In this document: positions 30,883 to 41,910 of the stretch, in pieces | How positions within the stretch are numbered: position 1 is the first letter of the stretch | Layout of the letters: each line of letters starts with the position of its first letter | NCBI GenBank assembly: GCA_902702965.1 | Contig: CACRXP010000016.1 | Span: forward strand, 2,083,898-2,147,897 | From: Spirometra erinaceieuropaei | Taxonomy: Eukaryota > Platyhelminthes > Cestoda > Diphyllobothriidea > Diphyllobothriidae | Length of the DNA stretch: 64,000 nucleotides | Direction of reading: 5' to 3' | The notes under the pieces: generated by a model | What the model saw: the letters and a program-made list of their open reading frames with translations, nothing else | Databases searched by the model: none | Told to the model about the DNA's origin: nothing | Made by a program: the position numbers and the translations under genes

Positions 30883-33239
30883 ACTTTGTTAGCCATTGCA
30901 CCCACATCCACCTTCGGTAGTCTTGCATGGATCTTCCATCAGGCCAAGGTGGGTGAGACGGAAGGGACCGCAATAGTTGCTGCACAAGTCTTCCTCAGCA
31001 TAAGCTATCCAATGCACAATCACCGCTGCAGGACCGACGTCACCCTGGACGTTCTAACCACCAGGTTAGCTTGCATGCCTCGAAGCTTCTTGGATGGGGG
31101 TAGCTTGCTATATTTCTAAACTAGTTGCGTGTTAAGTAAAATTGCCGGATTGATCGATATAACAGAGGCGCGTTTTGTAGATAAGGGGGAACGGTTAGTC
31201 TAATTCCACCAAATCTAAGACTGACAAGTTTCAAAGCAAAGAAGTTAGAAAACACTCCCGTGGACTTGCCGCTGAATCAACCTGCTCCCATACGGGAAAT
31301 AATGGAGCCCATTTTCAACTTTTATTCAGAATTATGGCAGCTTTTCCCCTATATCGCTGTTGCATAGTGCGTTTGACTAATTCGATACCTTGGCTTAGCA
31401 GTTGTCTGGTTTTGCTTCTCTGCGTTGTATAAGCAGGCCTACACCATTGACTGTCCTAGACAAGCAGCTATCGCCTGAAACGATTCACGTTCAATACTCT
31501 AGTAGGGCTGATAGGCGTGGCGTTCACTACCCACACAAAGTAACGCGAAATCAGACAGAGACGTCCCCCCGCATCCATCACCTAAGAAGACACCCGTCTC
31601 TGACCACGTCACCGACTTTTGGGGCAGAGATACATTGCCGCTGAGACACATGTTTCGTCCAACACCCCTCAGCATCATGGTGTCGTGTACACAGTCGTTC
31701 GCGACGTCACTCCGAACTGGTGCGGTGTTATTTGCGACATTTTTTGCGGGCCACCTCAATTCGGTTCTCCTTGCCCTCAGCTACATTTGACGACCTAGGC
31801 TATGGCACCTTTTGACTCTCTGTGGTCAGATAATGACGGATGGGCCCGTATACATCCGCCAATTTCGGCGTGGCGATTGACTTAGCAGTAGGCTGTTAGT
31901 CACGCTTCATCCTATGACCAGGAGCCCGCCAAGGCTTGCAATATGCAGTTATTGTGGTTACCTGTCTCCGTACTATCATCGTATCTGCAGCTGTCAGTTG
32001 GCTTCTCCGTCATAATTGTCCCCCTCCACTACCCTTAACCTCTTCCTCCCGTTCTTACAGGCAGGTACGATGGACCTCATTTAAACCATCTGCATTATGC
32101 ATGGAGGGGTTTTGGCTTTAATCCTGGGAATATCTTTATTCAACCTAACACACTCTTGTCGCGCAGTCATCCTCTCAAGCTACGCCGAGGAATTTGACGG
32201 AGTGATGTCCGCAAATATTTCTAAAGTATCAGGGTAGATGCAGCGTGGAACGCCCAGTCCACAGAGGCTATTCACTCCTCGTGTGTGGATTCATTCAAGA
32301 CTAAACTCGTCACGAGTTTATCTCTTAAATCTCCCTGACACTCACCTGCACTAGTTCGCTTTTAAATTTGCATGTTTCTATATTACTCAAAACTATCATG
32401 TACGATTTTAAGTTGTAGTTCACATGTATCAGCAGGTTGCTTACTTCTTTCATTCTCTAATGGAAACAGGGCTACGTCTTATTTCTTAGTCGTACCTGCT
32501 AAGGGTTAGGCTAGGGGTGAGGGTTAAGGGATTAGGGATTGGGGTTAGGGGTAAGGGGTTGGGGATGAGAAGTAGGGGTTATGGGTTTTGTAATAGAATC
32601 ATTTGTTTGTCCACTTATTTATTTCGAGATCTTTGTTGGGTGCAGTCAAGTGTACAATTTGAAAATCATACCAACTTCCCGAATGTTGCATGCCACTGGT
32701 TTATACGAAAACGTACAATGCCAATCAAATAAATCTTATGCGTCCATCTCAAAACCCGATATTAGCAATATGCGTGAAATTAACCAAACTCCTTACCTTT
32801 ACACAGCCACGACCCTGAGATGACCTCGCGGACGCTCGAGTCTTGGTGGATAGGATGCGGAATGCAGGCACTTAACACCGTCCATTTTAGTCCGAACTGG
32901 ATATAACGTTCATAATCTAACTGGCCCTCGGTGTCTTTGTTTGTCCCCAACACATAGAGACCACTTAAATGCCCATATTATGACCAATATAACACATTGT
33001 TCAACAAAGAAGTCACTACGGGTCTGTGCATACTAGTTTTTAGTAGTTTAGTGCCCTGTGTTAGTTAATTGAGAACCTCACTAGAACTAGATCATTATGC
33101 GCACAAGTCTTATACAGTGGTACCTTAAATAACCAAGCTGCTCTCTAATTAATGGCATCCTGCTGATGAAACTAACCCTTTTTTCTTTTCTGGAAATTCT
33201 TAATCGGATGTCCTTTCTTGTCCCATCATATCACTGCTC
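30883..33239. other. Intergenic, nothing recognised except a telomere-like tract
   Basis: No domain-bearing frame was found on either strand. Only the GGGTTA-rich stretch at 32502-32590 stands out. Confidence 0.5.
32502..32590. repeat. Degenerate telomere-like (TTAGGG/GGGTTA) stretch
   Basis: Repeated GGGTTA, GGGATTAGGG and GGGGTTAGGG words with variable spacing, in otherwise AT-rich sequence. An interstitial remnant or a simple-sequence tract. Confidence 0.6.
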
Positions 33240-34800
33240 TCACTGTTTGACCGCTTAGACTGCATAACTTACAGCAATTACAGAACAGAGCAAGAAAATT
33301 GGATGTATGAATAACTAAACCCGACGAGAATTCGAGAAAAGAGGGCTGCAGAAAGCGATCCTGAATCCGAAATGCTGTGCAACTACCTCAGGAGAGATCC
33401 AAATAGCAGACGACAAGCCCTTTCACTGACGACTAGCGATGGAGTTAAAACCGCTGATTGCAGGGAGAAGACTGTACATTTTTCCAAAGTCTTCCCAATC
33501 AGTCTACCCAAAAAAGGCAGGATTCCTTCCTCCATCCTCAGATGAACTACGGACACCAAGCATAAGCAATATACTCTTTTCAGATTATTGCATCCGAAGA
33601 TAAGAAGAGACATTGCACGAATCGGAGTGTCCAGTACCAGACAAGATATTACAAAGTTTGTCAAATAACTTGCCAGAGAGCTTTCAATATCTCCATTGAT
33701 ACACTTTGAAAGGTCATTTTACACTGAGGCACTGTCTATCGATTGGACGCTGGCGAATATAATTTCACTATGCAAGGGCGGTAGCAGGGGCTTTGAAGAC
33801 AAATTACAGACCCATGAGCTTGGGATTTATCCTCAGCAAAACTGTAATGAGGATCACGAAGAGCGATTTGGTGAAATTCCTAGAAGTTCCCGAATTGCTG
33901 CTGAACTGCGAAAACAAGTTTCGAAAAAGAAGATCCTGCACGACAAATCTGCTGCAGTCTCTTCAGAGCAGAACGCGAGCTCCCGGTGACAGCCACATAG
34001 TCCACATCGCATTCATTGACTCCCAAAAGGCGTTCGACACTGCACCACACCAGAGACTATTATAAAGTCTTGCGCAAGAGACTTGAAAAGACGCACGACG
34101 AGACTCAGTACACACTCAAAATTGAACACCTCATGGGGTTGTTCGAATTCTGCCAACAAATTTTATTCACTTTCGTTTTAGAGACCTATGAGCAAATCAA
34201 GGGAACCGCAATGGATCCGTCGGTCTCCGGTTTAATGGCTGAACTGGTCCTAAAGGAGTTATAAAAGATTGCCTTTAGCCGACATGAACCGGTATTTTGG
34301 CGCCGTTAAGTAGACCACACGTTCGTCGTCGTAGAGAAGTACATGCAGCAACACTTCAACGGCCCCCCTCGCGAGGGGGCTGTGAAGGGGCTGGAGAAGG
34401 CACTATGGCGGGAAAGATCCCCGATGTTGCCCCTTCGTGCACGCTCACCGAAAAAACGCGCGGGGAACACCTCGTATTTGTCGTTTTTACCCCTCCTTAC
34501 CGTATCAGACCGTCTGGCGTTACTGCGTAGCCCGAACCCCTTATTGTTCGCGTTATAGTCCAGATCCCCCCTTTCCTATACCGATTTTCCCCGGTATCCA
34601 TGCTATATCATACCTTTATGCCTTCTTGCGAATCCCTCATTGCCTGAGTTCTTTTATTTTAGTCCAGCCCCCCTTTCAAAAGCCGATTTCCCCACGATCG
34701 TTAACAGACCTTCACGCATTACTGCGAATCGTCCATCGATGGGCTCTTGCACGAGTCCAAAAGCTCAGAAATATAAACAAAGTGTTCCGGTGCTCGAACC
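33240..34800 (+). mobile_element. LINE reverse transcriptase fragment joined to a PLE reverse transcriptase fragment
   Basis: 33300-34065 reads, with frame breaks, as a CR1/Jockey-like LINE (NYRPMSLGFILSKTVMRI, RRSCTTNLLQSL, then FIDSQKAFDTAPHQRLL). From about 34070 the frame instead carries PLE motifs (FTFVLETYEQIKGTAM, SVSGLMAELVLKEL, then VDHTFVVVEK in place of YVDD). The 3' end near 34735-34800 resembles the PLE tail at 17.3 kb with a decayed hammerhead. Confidence 0.7.
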
Positions 34801-35078
34801 CTATTTTCCTTCTTCTTCCTGTTTAGTATTTTCACCATGGCACTTAACTGCCCTGGGACAATTATGCCACGGGCAAACAAAAACTTCTTACGCTGACAAG
34901 TCCCCCAGTAGCTATGTTACCTGTACTAAGGTCGCGTAATCTTGCTGAAACGCACCATGATGTGCAGGAATCTATATACTCAAACGATGATGCAAAATAT
35001 TAACCCATTGACCGATGTGACTTTTTATGAGCCACGACCTAGACACCGTTTCAAAAGTTTTTGCGAACAACATAGAAT

Positions 35079-38000
35079 ATGCAGAGTCGCGTCATCGTGT
35101 ACGGCGGAGCCGGAGGTTTGGGATCTGCGACCGTGGCCTTTTTGAAATCTAAGGGTCTTGTAAGACTTTGTTTTTATCTAACAATTTCAGTGGGTGTGTT
35201 CTGTTGCGTCAAAGCTGAATGTAGATGCCGACGCCAATGTTCTTATCACTAATAGAACCTGCCTCGAAGAACAAGACGCCGAAGTGAAAAAGGGTGTAAA
35301 GGAGGTTTTAGGCGACGAATCAGTTGATGCGATATTATGCGTTGCTGGCGGGTGGGCTGGAGGCAGCTGCTCAACTAAAAGTAACTGTCACACTCTAAGG
35401 CTTACTTTCAAGGTTTTATCAAAAATGTGGACTGTGTAGTGCGACAGAGCATTTGGTCCTCTTCCATCGCTGCATCTCTGAGCTGCTCCTACTTGCGTCC
35501 TGGCGGTACCCTGGTCCTCTCCGGTGCTTTGTCCGCAATTCATCCCACACCAGGTTTGTTTGGACCTGCCATTCCCCACTTAAATATTTCTATTCATATC
35601 AGTAAATGTGGACTTGGCACTTTTGCGAAATTTTCGTACTGGTTCCTAGCCAGTGCCGTCTCCGTCACTTCTGCTTTCTTTTTCCCCCGAAAACCTAACT
35701 TAACACATTATGTCCTCGTTTGTTTTGGGTTGGAATTTTTATAGACTGTACAGGCTTGCCCGCTTAGCGAGCTTACGGCCATTCTGCTAACTGACACCTT
35801 TTTGGCTTCCCGCCTTTACGTTTAGAGCATAACGTCTTCCCTTTGTTCTCCAGTTTTACCTATGCAGTGACTGGTCGTGTGGTTGAGTGATGGGCTGACC
35901 TCTTTGTTTCTTATCATATTCGGACTATTTTGATACTACGATACAAAACATCGACTTTCCGACAAGAGTATTCTAATCACGTGCTGTTTCACGACGCCTC
36001 GGAAATTCTCTCTACGCATTTAAGTAACCATAAGAGACAAAACTAACTTTGCTTGATTGTTATATCTGCACTTAATGAGTTACCGGGCACATTTAAATAC
36101 TCTTACAGAAAAGCAATATAGCAGACCAAATTCGACGACACTGTTTTAGACGTAAACAACGTAATTTAAATAATTATTGATGCGGTCGTAAAAAAAACAG
36201 GACGCGACAACTTTCTTTATTGTCTAGACAAACAGACCGCTTAGTCTCGCTCAGAACCGTCTTTAGGATTTTTCCAAGCTTTCAATTTCGACCGTAATTT
36301 GTTATCCGACCGTCAGTCAGTTGCCACTTGTTGTACACTCCTTGATGTAAAGCTGCTCTTCCCTAAAATCCTCATACTTTTATTTTAGGAATGGTTGCAT
36401 ATGGAATGGCAAAAGCCGCTGTCCACCATATGACTCAGAGCCTAGCAGCGAAGGGCAGCGGGATGCCCCCTGATGCTTTTGTTGCTGCAATTTTGCCGTC
36501 AGTTTTTGCTGCTATTTTTCCCTGTTGCCGTTTTTTGATCTTGAAGCCGTTTTAACTTTTACGAGCCATGCCGCTTGCACTTATTGCTAACTCGCCTGCT
36601 TTTGGGAAACTAATAATATGGCGTCTTTGCCTGCTGTACAAATGTAGATTAGTTTCGCTCCGATGGCCGTTCCAAGTGTCAGTTTGTGCAGATTTCTTCC
36701 CTTAATTTTTACCACCGCCCCCTCCCAGAACGAGTAATTATGTTCGGATAGCTTTCCTAGAAAGTCTCCCGGGCAGAAGTGCCCCCGCCTGTACACTGAT
36801 GAGAGGACATTTTCCAGTTCATTATTTTGTTACCCACTTCTGCTTGAAATACTGCTACACATTTCATCGACCAAGCTTGTACACCAGGGTTGGGCTGTAG
36901 ATCTTACGCTGTTGCTTTGTCGTCTTTCTCAGATTCTACCATTATTCAAATTTCAGGTCCACTCTTGATACGCCTATGAACAGAAAGTGGATGCCGGATG
37001 CCGACCATTCCAAATGGACACCACTAAACGACGTGGCTGAGTAATTTCCCCATTTCCTATACGTCAAGCCATATTAGTGGTTTTCCGAGTTTCAGGTTCA
37101 AAATGATCAGCATTATGAGTATTTCATGTTCTTTTCAACGATTGGTTGATGACAGTGGTCCTAAAGGCTTGTTAATATCCCAATCTAGCATTTTTTTGCC
37201 TTTAAGGAGGATATTTGAAGGACTGTTTTGCGGGATAGATGATGCCTACTAACAGTGCAGTATGCCTGGCCTCCCATACAAATAGGCGTTATTCGGGACC
37301 GGGTAAATGTTTCAATAATCGTGTAGGCAATTGTGCAGGCAGCTTCGTCTAAGCATAAAATGAGCCTTTTTCCGGTGTGTGAGAAGGTTTTCTCCTCGCC
37401 CCACTTGTCCAAAATTTTGCTGAGGCCGGCAATTCCGAAACTTTTTTTCGAAACATTTGTTTTTTAATGTGTTGCCAACGGACGCAGGGACGCTGGAACG
37501 GCTGTTTTGTAGCTTATATACCGTCATTAATCAATAATAACCTCTTCTGCAGACGGCAAACGTTTTCAATTCCAAAAATGAGCGAGAAACGGTCATTCCA
37601 GCGTCCCTGTGTCTGTTGCTATCACTGCTCACGAAGGTCGTGCACCCTCAGCTACGACGCAAAACAGGAACGTCTATTTCCGTCCTGGAGTCATATAGAT
37701 CGGCCTATATCACTCACGCGTGACTTGCGATCGTCTGGAAAGAGTGACAGACGTATCCAATCATGCTGCAGCATGACCGGAGAGCCTCATCAGGGAAGGC
37801 TATCATGACCTTTTTCCCGTAGAAATTGCACGGATTTTAGTTGCTAAAGTCGTTTCTAAGCCGTCTTCAAACATCCCTACACTTGTCGGTTTCTGGAGTC
37901 ATAACAGGTCTTATCAGTCCGTAAAAGGAAGACAACTACCCTGCCGACTCATCCTGCCAAAAATCCAGACAAAAATTATCATGTTTTCTGCGCAACCACT

Positions 38001-39507
38001 AGTGGGGAGCGAAATGACATGTAGTCTGTGCAGGCGGTACGGGTGCCCATGGTCGAAAGGAATCCTACGCGCGCCGTGAGTGCATGAAATTGTCTTAACT
38101 TTCTGCTAGCACAGCCTCTTATTCGACTCCCGGGCCCTGGGTTGTGTTATAATCGTTTTAACGAGATCGTAGCCATTCGGGGATCCCCGAAACGTTATCG
38201 GCCTGAATTCCTGAATGATATACTAAGGACTGGCAAAGGGTCCGTTCAACAACGTAGTTCGCTTGTTGAGGGGAACGCAGTCTGCCCTTAACTCCTATGA
38301 ATTGTTGTCTGCCTTAGATTCGTCCGCTATATGCGATGAGACGACTTCCAGGCAGTAATTCAGAATTAGGTTTCATCACTCTCACATCGAGTCCGTAGCA
38401 GCTTCAATGTGAAGCCCAATGCCCATGGACCAGACCCAACGTTGCTGAGCATAATTCCACTTTTTTCACAAAATACCATAATTTGAAAATCTTGATTCAG
38501 CTAGTACCGGGTCATAAACTACTCCGATTTAGCTGCATGCATAGGCCGCATTGAAGTAGCTTCAGGGGTCTTAGCCGTAATATCAGTCAGGCGAGTCGCA
38601 TATCGTCTGCAACACACAGTCCCGTTACCTCTTCCGGAAGTAAGGGGGAATTGCTTTGCCCATTGAAACTTTATAAATGCCGGAGGATGTGTTAGAACCT
38701 GGTTTCGTTCTTGGGCGGACTGTGACGACCCACCCTCCGCGAGGCCGTCCGAAAGTCGGGGTTGCATCTAGGTATCGTTTAGATAGACTTCCATCAGATA
38801 CCATTAATTTCGCAGTTCCCGACTATACATTGGCGTGACTTCGCAGATCATTCGTCTTTGTCGTTAAAGACTGGCATCTATTAAAAAGAAGGCGAAGGCA
38901 CGATCACAGGGACAGTGATCGTGCCTTCGTCTTCTTTTAAACAAGAACCTGGGATGCGCATATTCTCTTCCACTGGCATCTATACCTGCGCATAATTCTG
39001 TTCCCACCTGCAGGGCGGTGTGAGAGCAGCTTCACTCAGAACGCATCTGGTTCTCACCTCACTACCCCCTTGTCGAATAAAACCAGTCATTCGACCATTT
39101 CTTCCAGTGCTTCCATTGAGTTCCTACGGTCGTGAACTCAGAGGGTATCAGGTGCCCACACATCTGTCTTGAAGACAAAAACTGTTCCCCTAGACGGCAT
39201 TGCAAAAAGATTGCCCGAGGCTGGTTTGGCCTGCATTTTAAGTTATTTTAAACGTGAGCGGACCTAACGGCCAAGTTCCTAATCAGCAATGTCACCGACG
39301 CCTCCAGGGAATTGGAAATAACGGTGCAGCACTGTTCAGGGGACGTATGTTTGCTTAGAATGAAGGGTCCTTTATATAATTTTTTCCTTGAATTCTAGAT
39401 TGTGTTACGACTGGATGCAGGGAAAGGACAGACCGCCTTCTGGAAGCCTCGTCGAACTGAAAACTGAAGGGGGAAAGACGAGTGCGATTCCTGTCAAACC
39501 GACTTAA
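35079..39507 (+). CDS. QDPR: Quinoid dihydropteridine reductase, complete six-exon gene
   Basis: The exons are 35079-35159, 35191-35380, 35413-35553, 36389-36497, 36957-37040 and 39399-39507, giving 237 residues; the vertebrate enzyme has about 244. The enzyme is a cytosolic short-chain dehydrogenase that uses NADH to recycle quinonoid dihydrobiopterin to tetrahydrobiopterin, the cofactor of the aromatic amino-acid hydroxylases needed for serotonin and catecholamine synthesis. Visible signatures are the dinucleotide-binding GGAGGLG (9-15), CVAGGWAGG (77-85), the catalytic YxxxK as YGMAK (142-146), [20 protein letters not shown], and a C-terminal RPPSGSL. Start: the ATG at 35079 sits directly before the first beta strand. 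All five introns are GT-AG; the first two are only 31 and 32 bp, and the last is 2.36 kb and holds a PLE-derived foldback. The gene is convergent with ARMT1 and has no visible lesion. Confidence 0.95.
38870..38983. mobile_element. Foldback made of PLE ends, with 12-bp target duplication
   Basis: Two arms of 26-27 bp (38881-38907 and 38915-38940) pair with one mismatch and one extra base around a 7-base loop. The words GGCACGATCAC-GGGACA match the outer ends of the PLEs at 26.1 and 28.9 kb. ACTGGCATCTAT occurs at 38870-38881 and again at 38972-38983. It lies in the last QDPR intron. Confidence 0.65.
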
Positions 39508-39692
39508 CTCTTACGTATTCCTGCACACGTCGCCTTGAAGGCTAACTTTTGCATGCATTCCATTTACTAGAACCGCCGATTGTCAACGCTTATTTTTTCA
39601 CTCCATCTTTCTCCTAATTTTCGTCTGCTCGTAAACACGTGACTATCTTTTCCAAGTGTTCGATAGTCAACGTTATTCTGCTGGGTCAAGTC

Positions 39693-39698
39693 AATAAA
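39693..39698 (+). promoter_or_regulatory. Probable polyadenylation signal of QDPR
   Basis: AATAAA lies about 190 bp beyond the QDPR stop codon on the same strand. Its position fits a short 3' UTR; the cleavage site itself is not visible. Confidence 0.55.
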
Positions 39699-40739
39699 TT
39701 GCGCTCCAATGGTGCCATTTCCGAGTAAAACGCACTCGTTAGCGGATATTTTCGGCCGTCGACGTTTTCTCAAGCAGAGACCGCAGGTTCCATTTTGCGC
39801 GCGCTCCCTACTGAAGTGTGCTGTATCTGTTTGGCTGGACGCGTCAAGTTTATGCCATCAAATTCAGGAGGTCATGAGGGGTTGGGCTTTGTGAAATTTG
39901 TCTAGGGCGGAAAGGCCAATCGCTCACAGAGCACTGTTACGGTCGGTAAGTTGCCAGATTCTCTTGTGGTGTCTAAAGTGCCGCTTCTGTTATTAGCTGA
40001 CGTCGCATATTATCCGTTTGTCATCCTATAGAATAACGCCGTAGTCAGTTGCCGAACCGATCTGGAACGATCTAATATAGACCGCGAGATGATCGGCATA
40101 ATAATTAAATGTCTTTCTGGAGAGGAAATAAGACTGACGAAAACTCAGAAAACGCTAACCCCAACCAACCTTGCGGTGCGTTGCAGCCGTGCCGACTACC
40201 ACAGATAATCCAATTTTAGCAAGCAACCTGGAGCGAGACATCAGTTCTAGTTACTTAAGCCACGACGGCAGCATCATCACGAGGATTGCTGATGAAGGTT
40301 GCACGCTAGGCGGGAGACTCCATGTGGATTACGCCAGACTGGACGTTCTGCTGATGTCCCTATTCCTTCCTAATGCACCGCTCGTCATGGTTAATCCAGC
40401 CAGCTTAATGCCGGAAATGAATCACCTCCCGAATGGTTGCTTTTCATCTCAGTCCAGCGACGGCAGAATCGCGAGAATTCTGGACAGGACAGCCATGGGA
40501 GTAAGAATGTGCTCGGCCTCGCTATCGTTGGGGTGAATTAGCGTCCTTTACAACTTCGGCGTCGTCCAGCCGCTTTGTCGGGACACATCGATAATGGGGT
40601 CGGCAGTCGTGCCCAAACACTTAACGGCGGTGGACATCTGTGTGCGCTATCTCGTAGGTTTGTGCAGGGTACTGCAACGTGGATTTCTCACAGTTCCGGC
40701 CCTAGTACTTACTTACTTGTACTTGATACGGCTGCGATC

Positions 40740-41480
40740 ATGCCTGATCTAGCCGGCCTCGATGATGTCCCGGATTGTACCTCTCCACGCGTGACGATCC
40801 GCGGCCGCAGATCTAGACAGTTCAACCCATTCCCTTCGCCAACGACGGAGACCGAATACCGAAGGTCCAAGAACCACCTCCATGTCTTGACGGACAGTGT
40901 CGAGCCAGGTTTTGAACTGACCCCCTCTTCGACGCCTCCAATTGGGCAACGGTGCCGGATCGAGGGCAGTAACACTGAGCTCCTGAGGTGGACGACGAAG
41001 AACATGCCCGAACCACCTCAGTCGTCTTTCTTGGATGGCCTGAGTTATCCTCGCGATGTTGTCGCAGCGAGCGCGGACTATCTCATTTGAGACGAAGTCG
41101 GTTAACTTCACTCGAAGGATGATCCTCAAGCAGTGGTGGTCAAATACCTCCAGTTTTCGCTCATCCGCCACACGCAAAGCCCAGCATTCACAACCGTAGA
41201 GAAGGACAGACCGGACAGATGCACGGTACACGCGAATCTTGGTGGCGATGGAGAGGTCACGTCGGTTCCACAGGCATTTCCGAAGGCTTGAAAAAACCCA
41301 GCGGGCAGCATCGATTCGGGAGACAATGTCGTCCTTACTCTGTCCATTAGGCAGCAGCCGCGCCCCGAGGTATTTAAAACTGTCCACTTCTTCAAGTTGA
41401 CAGCCATCAATCCCCAGGGGTGCCTTCTCCTGGTCAGGAATGCAGCTTGAGACGTGTCAATGGCATCTAACAAAGGCTGT
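40740..41480 (-). pseudogene. RTE-type LINE, C-terminal reverse transcriptase fragment
   Basis: The - frame runs from about 41470 to the stop at 40749: FKYLGARLLPNG, RIDAARWVFSSLRKCLW, VRSVLLYGCECWALR, FDHHCLRIILRVK, RLRWFGHVLRR and QFKTWLDTVRQDMEVV. This is the thumb and C-terminal part of an RTE-like reverse transcriptase similar to the flatworm SR2 group. The catalytic palm and the endonuclease are missing. It lies between the convergent 3' ends of QDPR and ARMT1. The + strand frames here are shadows. Confidence 0.85.
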
Positions 41481-41778
41481 GCGCAAATTGCTCGTATAAA
41501 CCTTAGCCCACTTAGCAGAATACACATTTCGGGGTAGTAGGGGCAGACAACTATCTCAGGAACATTTCGTTCGTCATAGGAGGAAAATAAACTTCGACTC
41601 GAAAAAATGTGATGTTTATGCCTCGATGGAATCACTTCCTATGCATATTTTAGTCGCCGTCAACTGTAAAGCCATAAAGTCGCACATTCAACCCAACGGT
41701 GATGGTATGTTAGTCAACAGTCTTCTGGAACAGAACGGCCCTTTAGCAAAAGGATGAAGTAAAGTCGCGCGATGGGCT

Positions 41779-41784
41779 TTTATT
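41779..41784 (-). promoter_or_regulatory. Probable polyadenylation signal of ARMT1
   Basis: TTTATT on +, that is AATAAA on -, lies about 130 bp past the ARMT1 stop codon at 41911. Confidence 0.5.
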
Positions 41785-41910
41785 CCTTTTGCGTTACATA
41801 AAGTCCTGGAAGTGCGCACGGCGCTTGAAGATTGTCTCAACCTTATCGTCACGTGGGTGGTTCGTAGTGATTTCTTGGGTAAAAAATGGAAGCATGGCTG
41901 AAGTGGTAAA

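Noticed and set aside
37081..37200. Alternative last exon for QDPR after TTTCAG at 37096
   Set aside because: It is splice-compatible but encodes no family sequence, whereas 39399-39507 matches the expected C-terminus exactly.
38881..38940. Possible microRNA precursor hairpin
   Set aside because: The arms match PLE ends and the unit has a flanking target duplication, so a mobile-element origin is the simpler reading.
40171..41090. Two frames on + of 121 and 171 codons
   Set aside because: The second is the antisense of the RTE-type LINE fragment; the first has no recognisable domain.
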